DNA of 33,446 nucleotides from Comamonadaceae bacterium (lineage in GTDB: Bacteria > Pseudomonadota > Gammaproteobacteria > Burkholderiales > Burkholderiaceae_C). Shown in pieces: positions 18,717-27,853 of this stretch. The first letter of the stretch is position 1. Each line of letters starts with the position of its first letter. The notes under the pieces were generated by a model that worked only from the letters and a program-made list of their open reading frames with translations, did not search any database and was not told the origin of the DNA. Both the position numbers and the translations under genes were made by a program. The stretch covers positions 18,268-51,713 of the forward strand of contig JAHFQI010000004.1 of NCBI GenBank assembly GCA_023259355.1, written 5' to 3'.

Positions 18717-20047
18717 TGGCCACCGCACGCCCCAACATCATCTTCATCGTCGCCGACGACCTCGGTTTTGCCGACCTGGGCTGCTACGGCGGCCGCGACG
18801 CCGAATTCGGCCCGGTCTCCCCCGTGCTCGACCGGCTGGCCGCGAATGGCCTGAAATTCACCCAGGGTTATTCCAACTCGCCGGTGTGCTCGCCCACGCG
18901 CTTTGCGCTGATGACGGCGCGCTACCAGTACCGCCTGCGCGGCGCGGCCGAGGAGCCCATCAACAGCAAGAGCCGCGGCAGCACCACGCTGGGCCTGCCG
19001 CCCGAACATCCCACCCTGCCCTCGCTGCTGCGCGCCAGCGGCTACCGCACGGCGCTGATGGGCAAGTGGCACCTGGGCTACCCGCCGGCGTTCGGGCCGC
19101 TGCGCTCGGGCTACGAGGAATTTTTCGGACCCATGGCCGGCGGCGTGGACTACTTCACGCACTGCGACTCGCGCGGCCAGCACGACCTGTGGTTTGGCGA
19201 GGAAGCCCGCACCGAGGAAGGTTACCTGACCGACCTGATCTCTCAGCGCTCGGTGGACTACATCGAACGCATGGCGGACGGCGCCAAGGCCGGCACGCCG
19301 TTCTTTTTGAGCATGCACTACACCGCGCCGCACTGGCCCTGGGAAACGCGCGACGACGAGGCCCTGGCGCAGGAGGTGAAGGACAACCTCTTTCACCTTC
19401 ATGGCGGCAACATCCACACCTACCGCCGCATGATCCACCACATGGACGAAGGCATCGGGCAGGTGGTCGAGGCGCTGCGTGCGCAAGGGCTGCTCGACAA
19501 CACGCTGATCGTTTTCACCAGCGACAACGGCGGCGAGCGTTTCTCCGACAACTGGCCGCTGGTGGGCGGCAAGATGGACCTGACTGAAGGCGGCATCCGC
19601 GTGCCCTGGATCGCGCACTGGCCCGCCGCCATCGCCCCTGGGGGCGTGAGCACGCAGCAATGCATGACGATGGACTGGTCGGCCACGATGCTGGACGCAG
19701 GCCGTGCACCGGCCGACCCCGCCTGCCCGCTGGACGGCATCTCGCTGCTGCCCGTGCTGCGCGATGCGGACCACAGCTTCCGCCGCCCGCTGCACTGGCG
19801 CATGAACCACCGCGGCCAGCGCGCCCTGCGCGACGGCGACTGGAAATACCTGCGCGTGGACGGCAACGACTACCTGTTCAACATCCCGGCCGACGAACGC
19901 GAGCGCGCCAACCTGGGCAGGCGCGAGCCGGTGCGGCTGCAGGCCCTGCGCGAGGCCTGGGAAGCCTGGAACGCCGGCATGCCGCCCATCCCCGAGGACG
20001 CCACGGTCAGCCTGGGCTACTCGGTCAAGGACATGCCGCAGCGTTAG
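18716..20047 (+). CDS. Type I (formylglycine) sulfatase
   Basis: Arylsulfatase-type hydrolase of 443 residues. IVADDLGFADLGCYG gives the metal-binding Asp pair D14-D15; the sulfatase signature is C58-S-P-T-R62, where the cysteine must be converted to formylglycine; MGKWHLGY and FTSDNGGE supply further active-site residues. There is no signal peptide, so the enzyme appears cytoplasmic, unlike many secreted sulfatases. No formylglycine-generating enzyme is in the window. It is tightly coupled to the binding protein upstream and followed 9 bases later by a SulP transporter. It hydrolyses a sulfate ester whose identity is unknown. Confidence 0.93.
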   Translation: MATARPNIIFIVADDLGFADLGCYGGRDAEFGPVSPVLDRLAANGLKFTQGYSNSPVCSPTRFALMTARYQYRLRGAAEEPINSKSRGSTTLGLPPEHPTLPSLLRASGYRTALMGKWHLGYPPAFGPLRSGYEEFFGPMAGGVDYFTHCDSRGQHDLWFGEEARTEEGYLTDLISQRSVDYIERMADGAKAGTPFFLSMHYTAPHWPWETRDDEALAQEVKDNLFHLHGGNIHTYRRMIHHMDEGIGQVVEALRAQGLLDNTLIVFTSDNGGERFSDNWPLVGGKMDLTEGGIRVPWIAHWPAAIAPGGVSTQQCMTMDWSATMLDAGRAPADPACPLDGISLLPVLRDADHSFRRPLHWRMNHRGQRALRDGDWKYLRVDGNDYLFNIPADERERANLGRREPVRLQALREAWEAWNAGMPPIPEDATVSLGYSVKDMPQR

Positions 20048-20056
20048 CATCGGCGT

Positions 20057-21742
20057 ATGGCTTTCGTGCACCGCTGGTTTCCGTTCCTCGCCTGGCCCCG
20101 CCCGGACGCCGCGCTGCTGCGCGGTGAAGTGCTCGCGGGCCTGACCGTCGGGCTCATGGTCATTCCGCAGGGCGTGGCCTACGCGGCGCTGGCCGGCATG
20201 CCGCTGATCACGGGCATCTATGCCTCCATGCTGCCGGCGCTGGTGGCGGCCCTGTTCAGCGCCTCCACGCGGTTGTCGGTCGGCCCCACGGCGCTCTCCT
20301 GCCTATTGGTGGGAAGCTCACTCACCGGCCTGGCCGAGCCCGGCAGTGCGCGCTGGGTCGAACTGGCCGTGTGGCTGGCCCTGCTGACCGGCGCGCTGCA
20401 GGTGGCGCTGGGGTTCCTGCGTTTTGGCTGGCTGCTCAACATCATCAGCTCGCCGGTGCTCATGGGATTCACGCAGGCGGCGGCGCTGCTGATCATTTCG
20501 TCGCAGCTGCCGGCGCTGCTCGGCTTCAAGGCCGGCTGGAGCCAATGGCTGACGCAGCCGGGAATTCACGGCGCCTCGGCGGCGTTTGGGCTGGCCAGCC
20601 TGGCGCTGCTGGTGCTGGTGCGCCGCTGGCGTCCGGCGTTTCCGTCCGTGCTGTTCATCGTTGCGGGTGCCGCTGCCATCAGCGCGGGGATCGGTTTCGA
20701 AGCCGCCGGCGGCAGCGTCGTAGGCACCTTGCCCGCGGGACTGCCTGCGCTGGTTCTGCCGGGCCTGCTGGACTGGCACACCCTAAGCCTGCTGCTGATG
20801 CCCACCCTCGTCATCACGCTCGTGAGTTTCCTGGAAACCGCCTCCAGCGCCAAGGTGGAGAACCAGCGCGAGGGCCAGCGCTGGGACCAGGACCAGGACC
20901 TCGTCGGTCAGGGACTGGCCAAGATCGCCTCGGGGCTGAGCGGGGCTTTTCCCACCAGTTCCTCGTTCTCGCGCTCGGCGCTCAACCTCTATGCGGGCGC
21001 CAGGACCGGCTGGGCCACCGTGGTGTCGGTGGGCGTGGTGCTGATCGCGCTGATGCTGTTCACGCCCACGCTCCGGCATGTGCCGCAGGCCGTGCTGGCC
21101 GCCATCGTGGTGGTGGCGGTGGTCGGGCTGCTGAAACCCGCCGGGCTGGTTCGGCTCTGGCACGTCTCGCGCGTGGAGGCCACGACCGCTGGCGTTACCT
21201 TCCTGATCACGCTGCTGGCATCGCCGCAGCTGTATTGGGGCGTGCTGGCCGGCGTGCTGATGGGCCTGTCGCACTTCCTGTACCAGCGACTGCACCCGCG
21301 CATCATCGAAGTCGGGCTGCACCCCGACGGCAGCCTGCGCGATCGCCACCTGTGGCACCTGCCGCCGCTGGCGCCCCATCTGTACGCGCTTCGCATGGAC
21401 GCCGAACTCGACTTTGCCGCCGCCAGCGACTTCGAGCGCGCGGTCGTGGAACACCTGGGCGCGCACACCAGCATCGCCCATGTGTGCCTGTTCGCCCAGC
21501 CCATCAACCGGATCGACGCCACCGGCGTGGAAACCTTCGGCCAACTGCGCCGGCAGCTGGCCGCGCGCGGCGTCACGCTGCACATCAGCGGCATCAAGCT
21601 GCCCGTGGAACACGTGCTGCGGCGTGCCGGTGAACTGCCCGAGGGACCGCACCTGCGCCTGTACCGCACGGATGCCGACGCGCTGGTGGCGCTGGCGAAG
21701 CTGGAAGCGCTGCCGGCCGACCTGGCCGCGGCGATGATCTGA
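20057..21742 (+). CDS. SulP-family anion transporter with STAS domain
   Basis: Inner-membrane transporter of 561 residues with about 10-14 hydrophobic helices up to residue ~415. The SulP N-terminus is visible ([30 protein letters not shown]), as is the [13 protein letters not shown] segment. The C-terminal STAS domain covers about 420-545 ([32 protein letters not shown]). Members move sulfate, bicarbonate, dicarboxylates or molybdate, so sulfate is suggested mainly by the sulfatase next door. Direction (uptake or release) is open. Confidence 0.93.
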   Translation: MAFVHRWFPFLAWPRPDAALLRGEVLAGLTVGLMVIPQGVAYAALAGMPLITGIYASMLPALVAALFSASTRLSVGPTALSCLLVGSSLTGLAEPGSARWVELAVWLALLTGALQVALGFLRFGWLLNIISSPVLMGFTQAAALLIISSQLPALLGFKAGWSQWLTQPGIHGASAAFGLASLALLVLVRRWRPAFPSVLFIVAGAAAISAGIGFEAAGGSVVGTLPAGLPALVLPGLLDWHTLSLLLMPTLVITLVSFLETASSAKVENQREGQRWDQDQDLVGQGLAKIASGLSGAFPTSSSFSRSALNLYAGARTGWATVVSVGVVLIALMLFTPTLRHVPQAVLAAIVVVAVVGLLKPAGLVRLWHVSRVEATTAGVTFLITLLASPQLYWGVLAGVLMGLSHFLYQRLHPRIIEVGLHPDGSLRDRHLWHLPPLAPHLYALRMDAELDFAAASDFERAVVEHLGAHTSIAHVCLFAQPINRIDATGVETFGQLRRQLAARGVTLHISGIKLPVEHVLRRAGELPEGPHLRLYRTDADALVALAKLEALPADLAAAMI

Positions 21743-21774
21743 GTCTGAATCTGAGGGCGACGCCGGCGGCAGCG

Positions 21775-22281
21775 TTAACCGCCGACCACGCTGGCGCCCG
21801 CCTGGGCAATCCGGCCGTCCTCGGCCGATTGCACCCCCGACACGCCGATGGCGCCGATGATGGCGCCGTCCCGCATCAGGGGAATGCCGCCTTCGAGCGG
21901 GCACAAGCCCTCGATGGACAGCAGCCGCAACCCCGCTCCACCGGCCGCAATCGCATCCTCGAAGACCTTCGTCGGGCGCTTGAAGTTGACGGCCGTCAGG
22001 GCCTTGGCCTGCGCGACCTGAATGCTGGCGTAATGGACATCGTCCATCTTGTGAAGAACCACCAGGTGACCGGAGCTGTCAACCACGGCAATGACCATCT
22101 TCCAGCCCTGTGCGAGCGCCTGGCTCTCGGCGCGCGACACAGCCTGCCTGGCCAGTTCCAGCGTGATGGGAGGCCCGTACGGGGGCGAGGACGGGACAGC
22201 GGTTTTGTTCAAATGAATCTCCGGCAATCGGTTGACCTTGAGACGGCGGGCTTCTTCGACAGCAGCCATGCACATGCACAT
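21775..22281 (-). CDS. GlcG/HbpS-family protein
   Basis: 168-residue protein of the GlcG/HbpS-like (DUF336) family: [50 protein letters not shown] and the Gly-rich [22 protein letters not shown]. Some members bind heme or cobalamin; many sit beside glycolate or other catabolic genes, and the role here is unknown. An N-terminal stretch of about 35 residues precedes the domain. Three in-frame ATGs stand in ATGTGC repeats (22281, 22275, 22269); GGGGA 7 bases before the first favours 22281. It converges with the SulP gene and diverges from thyA. Confidence 0.85.
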   Translation of the reverse strand: MCMCMAAVEEARRLKVNRLPEIHLNKTAVPSSPPYGPPITLELARQAVSRAESQALAQGWKMVIAVVDSSGHLVVLHKMDDVHYASIQVAQAKALTAVNFKRPTKVFEDAIAAGGAGLRLLSIEGLCPLEGGIPLMRDGAIIGAIGVSGVQSAEDGRIAQAGASVVGG

Positions 22282-22416
22282 ACAATTTCCCCATCATTGG
22301 CCCTGGAGGCCGCCATACAGCGGCTGGCCGACGCCCATCACGGCAGCCCGACCCCATTCGGCCCCGCATCCATTGACGAGTCAACACGCATTGGACACCT
22401 TTTCCGGAAGTTATTG

Positions 22417-23247
22417 ATGCCACACCCCATCCGCTCCCAATACGAAGACTTCATGCGCCATGTGGACAGCCATGGCGTGTTCAAGGCCGACCGCACGGGC
22501 ACGGGCACGAAAAGCGTGTTCGGCTACCAGATGCGCTTCGACCTGAACGAAGGTTTTCCGCTGATCACCACCAAGAAGGTGCACCTGCGCTCCATCATCC
22601 AGGAGCTGCTGTGGTTCCTCACCGGTTCGTCGAACAACAACTGGCTCAAGGAGCGCGGCGTCAGCATCTGGGATGAGTGGGCGCGGGAAGATGGCGACCT
22701 GGGTCCGGTCTATGGCGTGCAGTGGCGCAGCTGGCCGACGCCGGATGGCGGCCACATCGACCAGATCGCCGAGGTCATCAAGACCCTCAAGACCAACCCC
22801 GACTCGCGCCGCATCATTGTGAGCGCCTGGAACGTCGCCGAGCTGAACAAGATGGCGCTGATGCCCTGCCACGCCTTCTTCCAGTTCTATGTGGCGCCAT
22901 CGCAGGTGGCGGGCGAGCCGGCCCGCCTCTCCTGCCAGCTCTACCAGCGCAGCGCCGACATTTTCCTGGGCGTGCCCTTCAACATCGCCAGCTACGCGCT
23001 GCTCACACACATGGTGGCGCAGCAGTGCGACCTGGCCGTGGGCGACTTCATCTGGACCGGTGGCGACTGCCACATCTACAGCAACCACGCCGAGCAGGTG
23101 GCGCTGCAGCTGTCGCGCGCGCCACTCGCCTACCCGACCCTGCACATCAAGCGCCGGCCCGATTCGATCTTCGATTACGCCTACGAGGACTTCGAGATGC
23201 GGGGCTACGAATGCCACCCGGCGATCAAGGCACCGGTGGCGGTCTGA
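22417..23247 (+). CDS. thyA: Thymidylate synthase ThyA
   Basis: Methylates dUMP to dTMP with methylene-tetrahydrofolate. Family blocks: [39 protein letters not shown], catalytic C151 in [29 protein letters not shown] and the C-terminal KAPVAV. The 276-residue length is slightly over the 264 of E. coli. GGAAG lies 8 bases before the ATG. The frame is open upstream, but that extension is not ThyA-like. folA follows after 4 bases, the classic thymidylate/folate pair. Confidence 0.97.
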   Translation: MPHPIRSQYEDFMRHVDSHGVFKADRTGTGTKSVFGYQMRFDLNEGFPLITTKKVHLRSIIQELLWFLTGSSNNNWLKERGVSIWDEWAREDGDLGPVYGVQWRSWPTPDGGHIDQIAEVIKTLKTNPDSRRIIVSAWNVAELNKMALMPCHAFFQFYVAPSQVAGEPARLSCQLYQRSADIFLGVPFNIASYALLTHMVAQQCDLAVGDFIWTGGDCHIYSNHAEQVALQLSRAPLAYPTLHIKRRPDSIFDYAYEDFEMRGYECHPAIKAPVAV

Positions 23248-23251
23248 TCCG

Positions 23252-23758
23252 ATGCGCCTGAACCTCATTTTTGCCCGCGCCGCCAACGGCGTCATCGGGG
23301 TCGGCAATGCCCTGCCCTGGCACCTGCCGGAAGACCTGGCGCACTTCAAGCGCACCACCTTGGGTTGCCCGGTGATCATGGGCCGCAAGACCTGGGATTC
23401 ATTACCGCCGAAATTCCGTCCCCTGCCCGGACGGATCAACATCGTCGTGACGCGCCAGCCCGCTTGGCAGGCACAGGGGGCGCAGCGCGCGGGCTCGATC
23501 GCCGAGGCCATGGCCTTGTGCCCGGTGGAGGGCGAGGCCTGGGTGATCGGCGGCGCGGAGATCTACGCGCAGGCCCTGCCGCAGGCGAGCAAGGCCGTGG
23601 TGACCGAGATTGACGCACCATTTGAGGGCGATGCATTTGCGCCACAATTCGGGCCGGACTGGGTGGAAATCACCCGCGAGCGCCAGACCTCGGCAACAGG
23701 GCTGGGCTTCAGCTTCGTCACCTACCAACGCAGCCCACAACACCTCCAAGGAGATTGA
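23252..23758 (+). CDS. folA: Dihydrofolate reductase FolA
   Basis: NADPH-dependent reduction of dihydrofolate, restoring the folate that ThyA oxidises. Visible: NGVIGVGNALPWHLPEDLAHFK with the catalytic acid D28, the GCPVIMGRKTWDSLP segment, and WVIGGAEIYAQALP. Length 168 is normal for chromosomal DHFR. It begins 4 bases after the thyA stop and its stop is one base before the ATG of the DUF4337 gene, so all three are probably one message. Confidence 0.96.
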   Translation: MRLNLIFARAANGVIGVGNALPWHLPEDLAHFKRTTLGCPVIMGRKTWDSLPPKFRPLPGRINIVVTRQPAWQAQGAQRAGSIAEAMALCPVEGEAWVIGGAEIYAQALPQASKAVVTEIDAPFEGDAFAPQFGPDWVEITRERQTSATGLGFSFVTYQRSPQHLQGD

Positions 23759-23759
23759 C

Positions 23760-24353
23760 ATGTCAGGACACGGTTTTCACGTTCACGGCCCCCACGACCA
23801 CGAGCTGGAGCACGCCCAGCAGGGGGGTCACGGTGGCGAACATGGCGGCGGCATGATCAACCAGATCGCCATGTTCACCGCGATCATCGCCACCGTCGGC
23901 GCGATCTTCGGCTACATGGGTGGCGCGACGCAGGCCAACGCCGGCCTGTACAAGAATAACGCCGCGATCAAGAAGACGGAAGCGTCCAACCAATGGAATT
24001 ACTTCCAGTCAAAAAGCACCAAGCAGTCCTTGGCCGAGCTGGCGCGTGACCTGGCGGCCGGCGAGTCCGAGAAGGCCAAGTACCAGGCCAAGGTGGACCG
24101 CTACGAGAAGGAAAAGAACGAGATCAAGGTCGTGGCCGACAAGCTGGAAGCCGACGCCACGCAGTGGGACAAGCAAAGCGACGAGCAGATGCACCAGCAC
24201 CATCGCTGGGCCCAATCCACCACCGTGCTGCAGGTCTCCATCGCCCTGGCGGCCATTGCCTTGCTGACGAAGAAAAAGTGGCTGGAGTACGCCATGTTTG
24301 CCGCAGGCGGTGTTGGCGTGGTCATCGGCGCCCTGGCGGCGATGCACGTCTAG
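23760..24353 (+). CDS. DUF4337-type membrane protein with His-rich N-terminus
   Basis: 197 residues, function unknown. The first 28 residues hold eight histidines (HGFHVHGPHDHELEH and so on) followed by a Gly-rich linker, suggesting metal contact. One membrane helix lies at about 34-55 and two more at about 153-170 and 174-195; between them is a charged, likely coiled-coil stretch (about 85-148). SNQWNYFQSKSTKQS is typical of DUF4337. AAGGAG sits 7 bases before the ATG. It follows folA by one base, so it may be cotranscribed, though no functional link to folate is evident. Confidence 0.8.
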   Translation: MSGHGFHVHGPHDHELEHAQQGGHGGEHGGGMINQIAMFTAIIATVGAIFGYMGGATQANAGLYKNNAAIKKTEASNQWNYFQSKSTKQSLAELARDLAAGESEKAKYQAKVDRYEKEKNEIKVVADKLEADATQWDKQSDEQMHQHHRWAQSTTVLQVSIALAAIALLTKKKWLEYAMFAAGGVGVVIGALAAMHV

Positions 24354-24370
24354 CATGCGGTGCATGACGA

Positions 24371-24388
24371 TTCGAAACTGAGTTCGAA
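24371..24388. promoter_or_regulatory. Paired TTCGAA sites upstream of xth
   Basis: Two identical palindromic hexamers TTCGAA, 12 bases start to start, lie 10 bases before the exonuclease III start codon. The spacing of roughly one helical turn could suit a dimeric regulator. It may also be chance. Confidence 0.2.
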
Positions 24389-24397
24389 GCAACGACC

Positions 24398-25174
24398 ATG
24401 GACATCGCCACCTGGAACATCAACTCCCTGACGGTGCGGCTGCCGCAGGTGCTCGACTGGCTGGCCGCCCATCCGGTGGACGTGCTGGCGCTCCAGGAAC
24501 TCAAGCTCACCGACGACAAGTTCCCCACCACCGCGTTCACCGAAGCCGGCTACCACGCCCAGTGGTTCGGCCAGAAGACCTACAACGGCGTCGCGCTGAT
24601 CAGCCGGACGCCCGCGACCGACGTGGTGAAGAACATTCCCGGTTTCACGGACGACATGTCGCGCGTCATTGGCGCCACCATCGGTGGTGTGCGCGTGATC
24701 TGCGCCTACTTTCCCAATGGCCAGGAACCCGGCTCGGACAAGTTCGCCTACAAGATGCGCTGGCTCGACGCCCTGCGCGAATGGGTGCGCGGCGAACTCG
24801 CCAGGCACCCGAAGCTGGTGCTGCTGGGCGACTACAACATCACTTTCGACGATCTCGACGTGTGGGACCCGGTGGCGCTGGCCGGCACCATTCACTGCAC
24901 CGACGAGGAACGGGAAAAACTGGGCGGACTGACCGGCCTGGGTCTGACCGACGCATTCCGCCTGTTCGAACAACCCGAAAAAAGCTACAGCTGGTGGGAC
25001 TACCGCGAGTTCGCATTCCGCCGCAACCGCGGCCTGCGCATCGACCACATCCTGGTGAGCGAAGCGCTGAAGCCCCTGGTCAGCGCCTGCGTGATCGACC
25101 GGGCGCCCCGCAAAAACGAGCGGCCGAGCGACCATGCGCCCGTGGTGGCGACGCTGGACATCCCGGCACCTTGA
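24398..25174 (+). CDS. xth: Exodeoxyribonuclease III (AP endonuclease, XthA type)
   Basis: DNA repair enzyme that cuts at abasic sites and degrades 3' ends. The endonuclease/exonuclease/phosphatase fold is shown by ATWNINSLTVRL, the metal-binding glutamate E34 in LALQELKL, LLGDYNITFDDLDVWDP, the SWWDYREFAFRRNRGLRIDHIL block and the final SDHAPVVATL. Length 258 is normal. It converges on ntrC, 33 bases away. Confidence 0.95.
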   Translation: MDIATWNINSLTVRLPQVLDWLAAHPVDVLALQELKLTDDKFPTTAFTEAGYHAQWFGQKTYNGVALISRTPATDVVKNIPGFTDDMSRVIGATIGGVRVICAYFPNGQEPGSDKFAYKMRWLDALREWVRGELARHPKLVLLGDYNITFDDLDVWDPVALAGTIHCTDEEREKLGGLTGLGLTDAFRLFEQPEKSYSWWDYREFAFRRNRGLRIDHILVSEALKPLVSACVIDRAPRKNERPSDHAPVVATLDIPAP

Positions 25175-25207
25175 CGCGCAGGCCCCGGGGGCCCGGCGGC
25201 CCCGCCC

Positions 25208-26749
25208 TTATTCGAGCCCCAGTTCCTGGATCTTGCGGGTGATGGTGTTGCGGCCGATGCCTAGCTTTTGCGCGGCCTCGATCCGCCGGCCACGCGTGCT
25301 GGCCAGCGCAGTCAGGATCAGCTTCGACTCAAAGCGACGCGTCAGTTCGTCCCACACGTCGTGGCGGCCTGATGCAAGAAGCTCCTGTGCTTCGACCTCA
25401 AGACCGTGCTCCCAGGCCTCTTCGGTCCGCACCGATACCCCATTCGCCAGCGGCGCCAGTTCGTTCAGGCGAATGGGCTGATCGCCTTGCAGGACCGGCA
25501 ATGGAAGGGCCGCCGGCGTATCGTCCATGCCGGCTGCCTCGGCCATCGCGGCCACCGGCATGGGCGCGGCTGCGGCGAACGCGCTGGCGGCCAGCACTTC
25601 GGGCGGCAGATCCTTGGCTTCGATCACCTGCGCTGGCGCCATCACGGTGAGCCAGTGGCAAATGTTTTCGAGCTGGCGCACGTTGCCGGGGAAATTGAAC
25701 GCCCCGAGCTGCGCAACCGCCGCATCCGAGATGCGCTTGGGCTCCACGCCGAGCTGCTTGGCACTTTGCTGCAGGAAATGGCGCGTCAGCATGGGGATGT
25801 CTTCCCGGCGGTCGGTCAGACGCGGCAGGCGCAGCCGGATGACGTTGAGCCGGTGGAACAAGTCCTCGCGGAACCCGCCTTCCTTGACGCGCTGCTCCAG
25901 ATCCTGGTGGGTGGCCGCGATCACGCGGACGTTCGCCTTGACCGCGCTGTGGCCGCCGACGCGGTAGAAGTGACCGTCGGAAAGTACCCGCAGCAGGCGC
26001 GTCTGCAGGTCGAACGGCATGTCGCCGATTTCGTCGAGGAACAGCGTGCCGCCCTCGGCCTGCTCGAAGCGGCCGCGGCGCATGGTCTGCGCGCCCGTGA
26101 ACGCGCCGCGCTCGTGGCCAAACAGTTCGGACTCCAGCAAGTCCTTCGGAATGGCGGCCGTGTTGATGGCCACGAAGGGGCCGCTGGCGCGCGGGGAATG
26201 CTTGTGCAGCGCGCGGGCCACCAGCTCCTTGCCGGACCCCGATTCGCCCGTGATCAACACCGTGACGTTGCTCTGCGAGAGGCGGCCGATGGCACGGAAC
26301 ACGTCCTGCATCGCGGGCGCCTGGCCCAGCATTTCGGGGGCCGCCGTCATGCGCTCCTCGGCCACTTCCTCGCGCTGGCTTTCCTCGACCGCGCGGCGGA
26401 TCAGCTCCACGGCCTTGGGCAGGTCAAACGGCTTGGGCAGGTATTCAAACGCACCGCTCTGAAAGGCCGAAACGGCACTGTCCAGATCGGAAAACGCGGT
26501 CATGATGATGACCGGCAGGCCCGGCAGCTGTTCCTTGACCTTGGTCAGCAGATCCAGGCCCGAGCCGCCCGGCATGCGGATGTCGCTGACCAGCACTTGC
26601 GGGCCACCGTCTTCATCGGCGGCGTCCAGCGCCTGCAGCACCTCCCTGGGGTTGGTGAAGCTGCGGGTGGGAAGGTTCTCGCGGAGCAAGGCCTTCTCCA
26701 GCACGAAGCGGATCGATTGGTCATCATCAACTATCCAGATCGGCTTCAT
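25208..26749 (-). CDS. ntrC: Nitrogen regulation response regulator NtrC (GlnG)
   Basis: Sigma-54-dependent activator of nitrogen-assimilation genes. Receiver domain 1-120 with the phosphoacceptor D56 (VLVSDIRMPGG) and acidic pocket D8-D10. AAA+ domain about 140-375 with Walker A GESGSGKE (168-175), the sigma-54-contacting GAFTGA loop (215-220) and LFLDEIGDMP. C-terminal Fis-type helix-turn-helix RIEAAQKLGIGRNTITRKIQ. Length 513 is slightly long because of an Ala/Pro-rich linker at about 390-425. ntrB is 28 bases upstream. Its sites before glnA lie in this window. Confidence 0.97.
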   Translation of the reverse strand: MKPIWIVDDDQSIRFVLEKALLRENLPTRSFTNPREVLQALDAADEDGGPQVLVSDIRMPGGSGLDLLTKVKEQLPGLPVIIMTAFSDLDSAVSAFQSGAFEYLPKPFDLPKAVELIRRAVEESQREEVAEERMTAAPEMLGQAPAMQDVFRAIGRLSQSNVTVLITGESGSGKELVARALHKHSPRASGPFVAINTAAIPKDLLESELFGHERGAFTGAQTMRRGRFEQAEGGTLFLDEIGDMPFDLQTRLLRVLSDGHFYRVGGHSAVKANVRVIAATHQDLEQRVKEGGFREDLFHRLNVIRLRLPRLTDRREDIPMLTRHFLQQSAKQLGVEPKRISDAAVAQLGAFNFPGNVRQLENICHWLTVMAPAQVIEAKDLPPEVLAASAFAAAAPMPVAAMAEAAGMDDTPAALPLPVLQGDQPIRLNELAPLANGVSVRTEEAWEHGLEVEAQELLASGRHDVWDELTRRFESKLILTALASTRGRRIEAAQKLGIGRNTITRKIQELGLE

Positions 26750-26777
26750 GTTTTTGGGTGTCCCTTAAGTCATGCAG

Positions 26778-27848
26778 TTATGGCAACGGAATCAGGATCT
26801 TGAAATCCGTCCGGCCCGGCACGCTGTCACACTCGATCAGGCCATGGTGCTGCTGGACAAAAGTTTGCGCCAGCGTCAGCCCCAGCCCAGACCCCCCTTC
26901 ACGGCCCGAGATCAGCGGGAAGAAAATGCGGTCCTTGATCGAGTCTGGTACGCCAGGCCCGTTGTCGATGACATGCAATTCCAGTGCCAGTCGGTAACGC
27001 TGTTTGCCAAAAGTGACTTGCCGCGCAATGCGCGTGAGAAAAATGATCTGCGCATCCCCTTCGGCCATGCGATCGGACAAAGCCTGCGCGGCGTTGTGCG
27101 TGATGTTGAGCACGGCCTGGATCAGCTGTTCGCGATCGCCGCGAAACTCGGGGATGGAGGTGTCGTAGTCGCGCACGACGCGCAGGCCCCGCGGAAACTC
27201 CGCCAGGATCAACGAGCGAACCCGCTCGAAGACTTCGTGAATGTTCACGTCGCCCACCACGTGCGGCCGGCGATGCGGGGCCAGCAGGCGGTCCACCAGC
27301 GTCTGCAGGCGATCGGCCTCATGAATGATGACCTGGGTGTATTCGGTCAGCTCCTTGGAGTCCATCTCCATTTCGAGCAGCTGCGCCGCACCGCGAATGC
27401 CGCCCAGCGGGTTCTTGATCTCGTGGGCGAGATTGCGGATCAGTTCCTTGTTGGCCTGCGCCTGGTCAATCAGGCGCTCTTCGCGCTCCTGGCGCGTCTG
27501 CGCCTCCAACGGCAACAACTCGATGATGATTTCGCCGGGACGCTCGGTCTGCGCAACGATCACATGCACCGGCAAGGGATCGTGGTGCTGGCGCTTGAGC
27601 TGGGCGTCGTAGCGCAACGCGGCGAATTCGTTGCTGCGCGCCCCATCAAGTGCGTTGCGCAGGACCTGGGGCTCGGAAAAGCAGTCGGGGAACTGGGCCC
27701 CCTCGATGCTGCGCCGGGACATGCCCATCGCATCCTCCAGCGCCGAGTTGGCAAAAAGAACGATGCCGTCGCTACGCACCACGGCCACCAACGTGGCCAA
27801 CAGATCAAATGCGAGGAACCGGGATGGGTTGGGATAGGGCTGTTTCAA
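26778..27848 (-). CDS. ntrB: Nitrogen regulation sensor kinase NtrB (GlnL)
   Basis: Cytoplasmic histidine kinase/phosphatase that sets NtrC phosphorylation with the PII protein. A PAS domain covers about residues 12-110 (FLAFDLLATLVAVV, VLFANSALEDAMG). The phosphoacceptor is H142 in LAHEIKNPLGGIRGAAQLLE. The ATP-binding boxes are NITHNAAQA, VIDNGPGVPD and GREGGSGLGLTLAQ. No membrane helices, as expected. The best start is a TTG at 27848, preceded by GGCGG at short distance. It begins 5 bases after the stop of the DUF4124 gene. Confidence 0.96.
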   Translation of the reverse strand: MKQPYPNPSRFLAFDLLATLVAVVRSDGIVLFANSALEDAMGMSRRSIEGAQFPDCFSEPQVLRNALDGARSNEFAALRYDAQLKRQHHDPLPVHVIVAQTERPGEIIIELLPLEAQTRQEREERLIDQAQANKELIRNLAHEIKNPLGGIRGAAQLLEMEMDSKELTEYTQVIIHEADRLQTLVDRLLAPHRRPHVVGDVNIHEVFERVRSLILAEFPRGLRVVRDYDTSIPEFRGDREQLIQAVLNITHNAAQALSDRMAEGDAQIIFLTRIARQVTFGKQRYRLALELHVIDNGPGVPDSIKDRIFFPLISGREGGSGLGLTLAQTFVQQHHGLIECDSVPGRTDFKILIPLP

Positions 27849-27853
27849 GCCGC

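Noticed and set aside
18503-20071. Minus-strand open frame of 522 codons over the sulfatase
   Set aside because: Antisense to the sulfatase, whose catalytic motif is intact; no motifs of its own.
25181-25196. GGCCCCGGGGGCC palindrome between xth and ntrC as a terminator
   Set aside because: The loop would be one or two bases and no T-run follows; more likely simple GC-rich sequence.
25406-26803. Plus-strand open frame of 465 codons over ntrC
   Set aside because: Antisense to ntrC; low-complexity translation.
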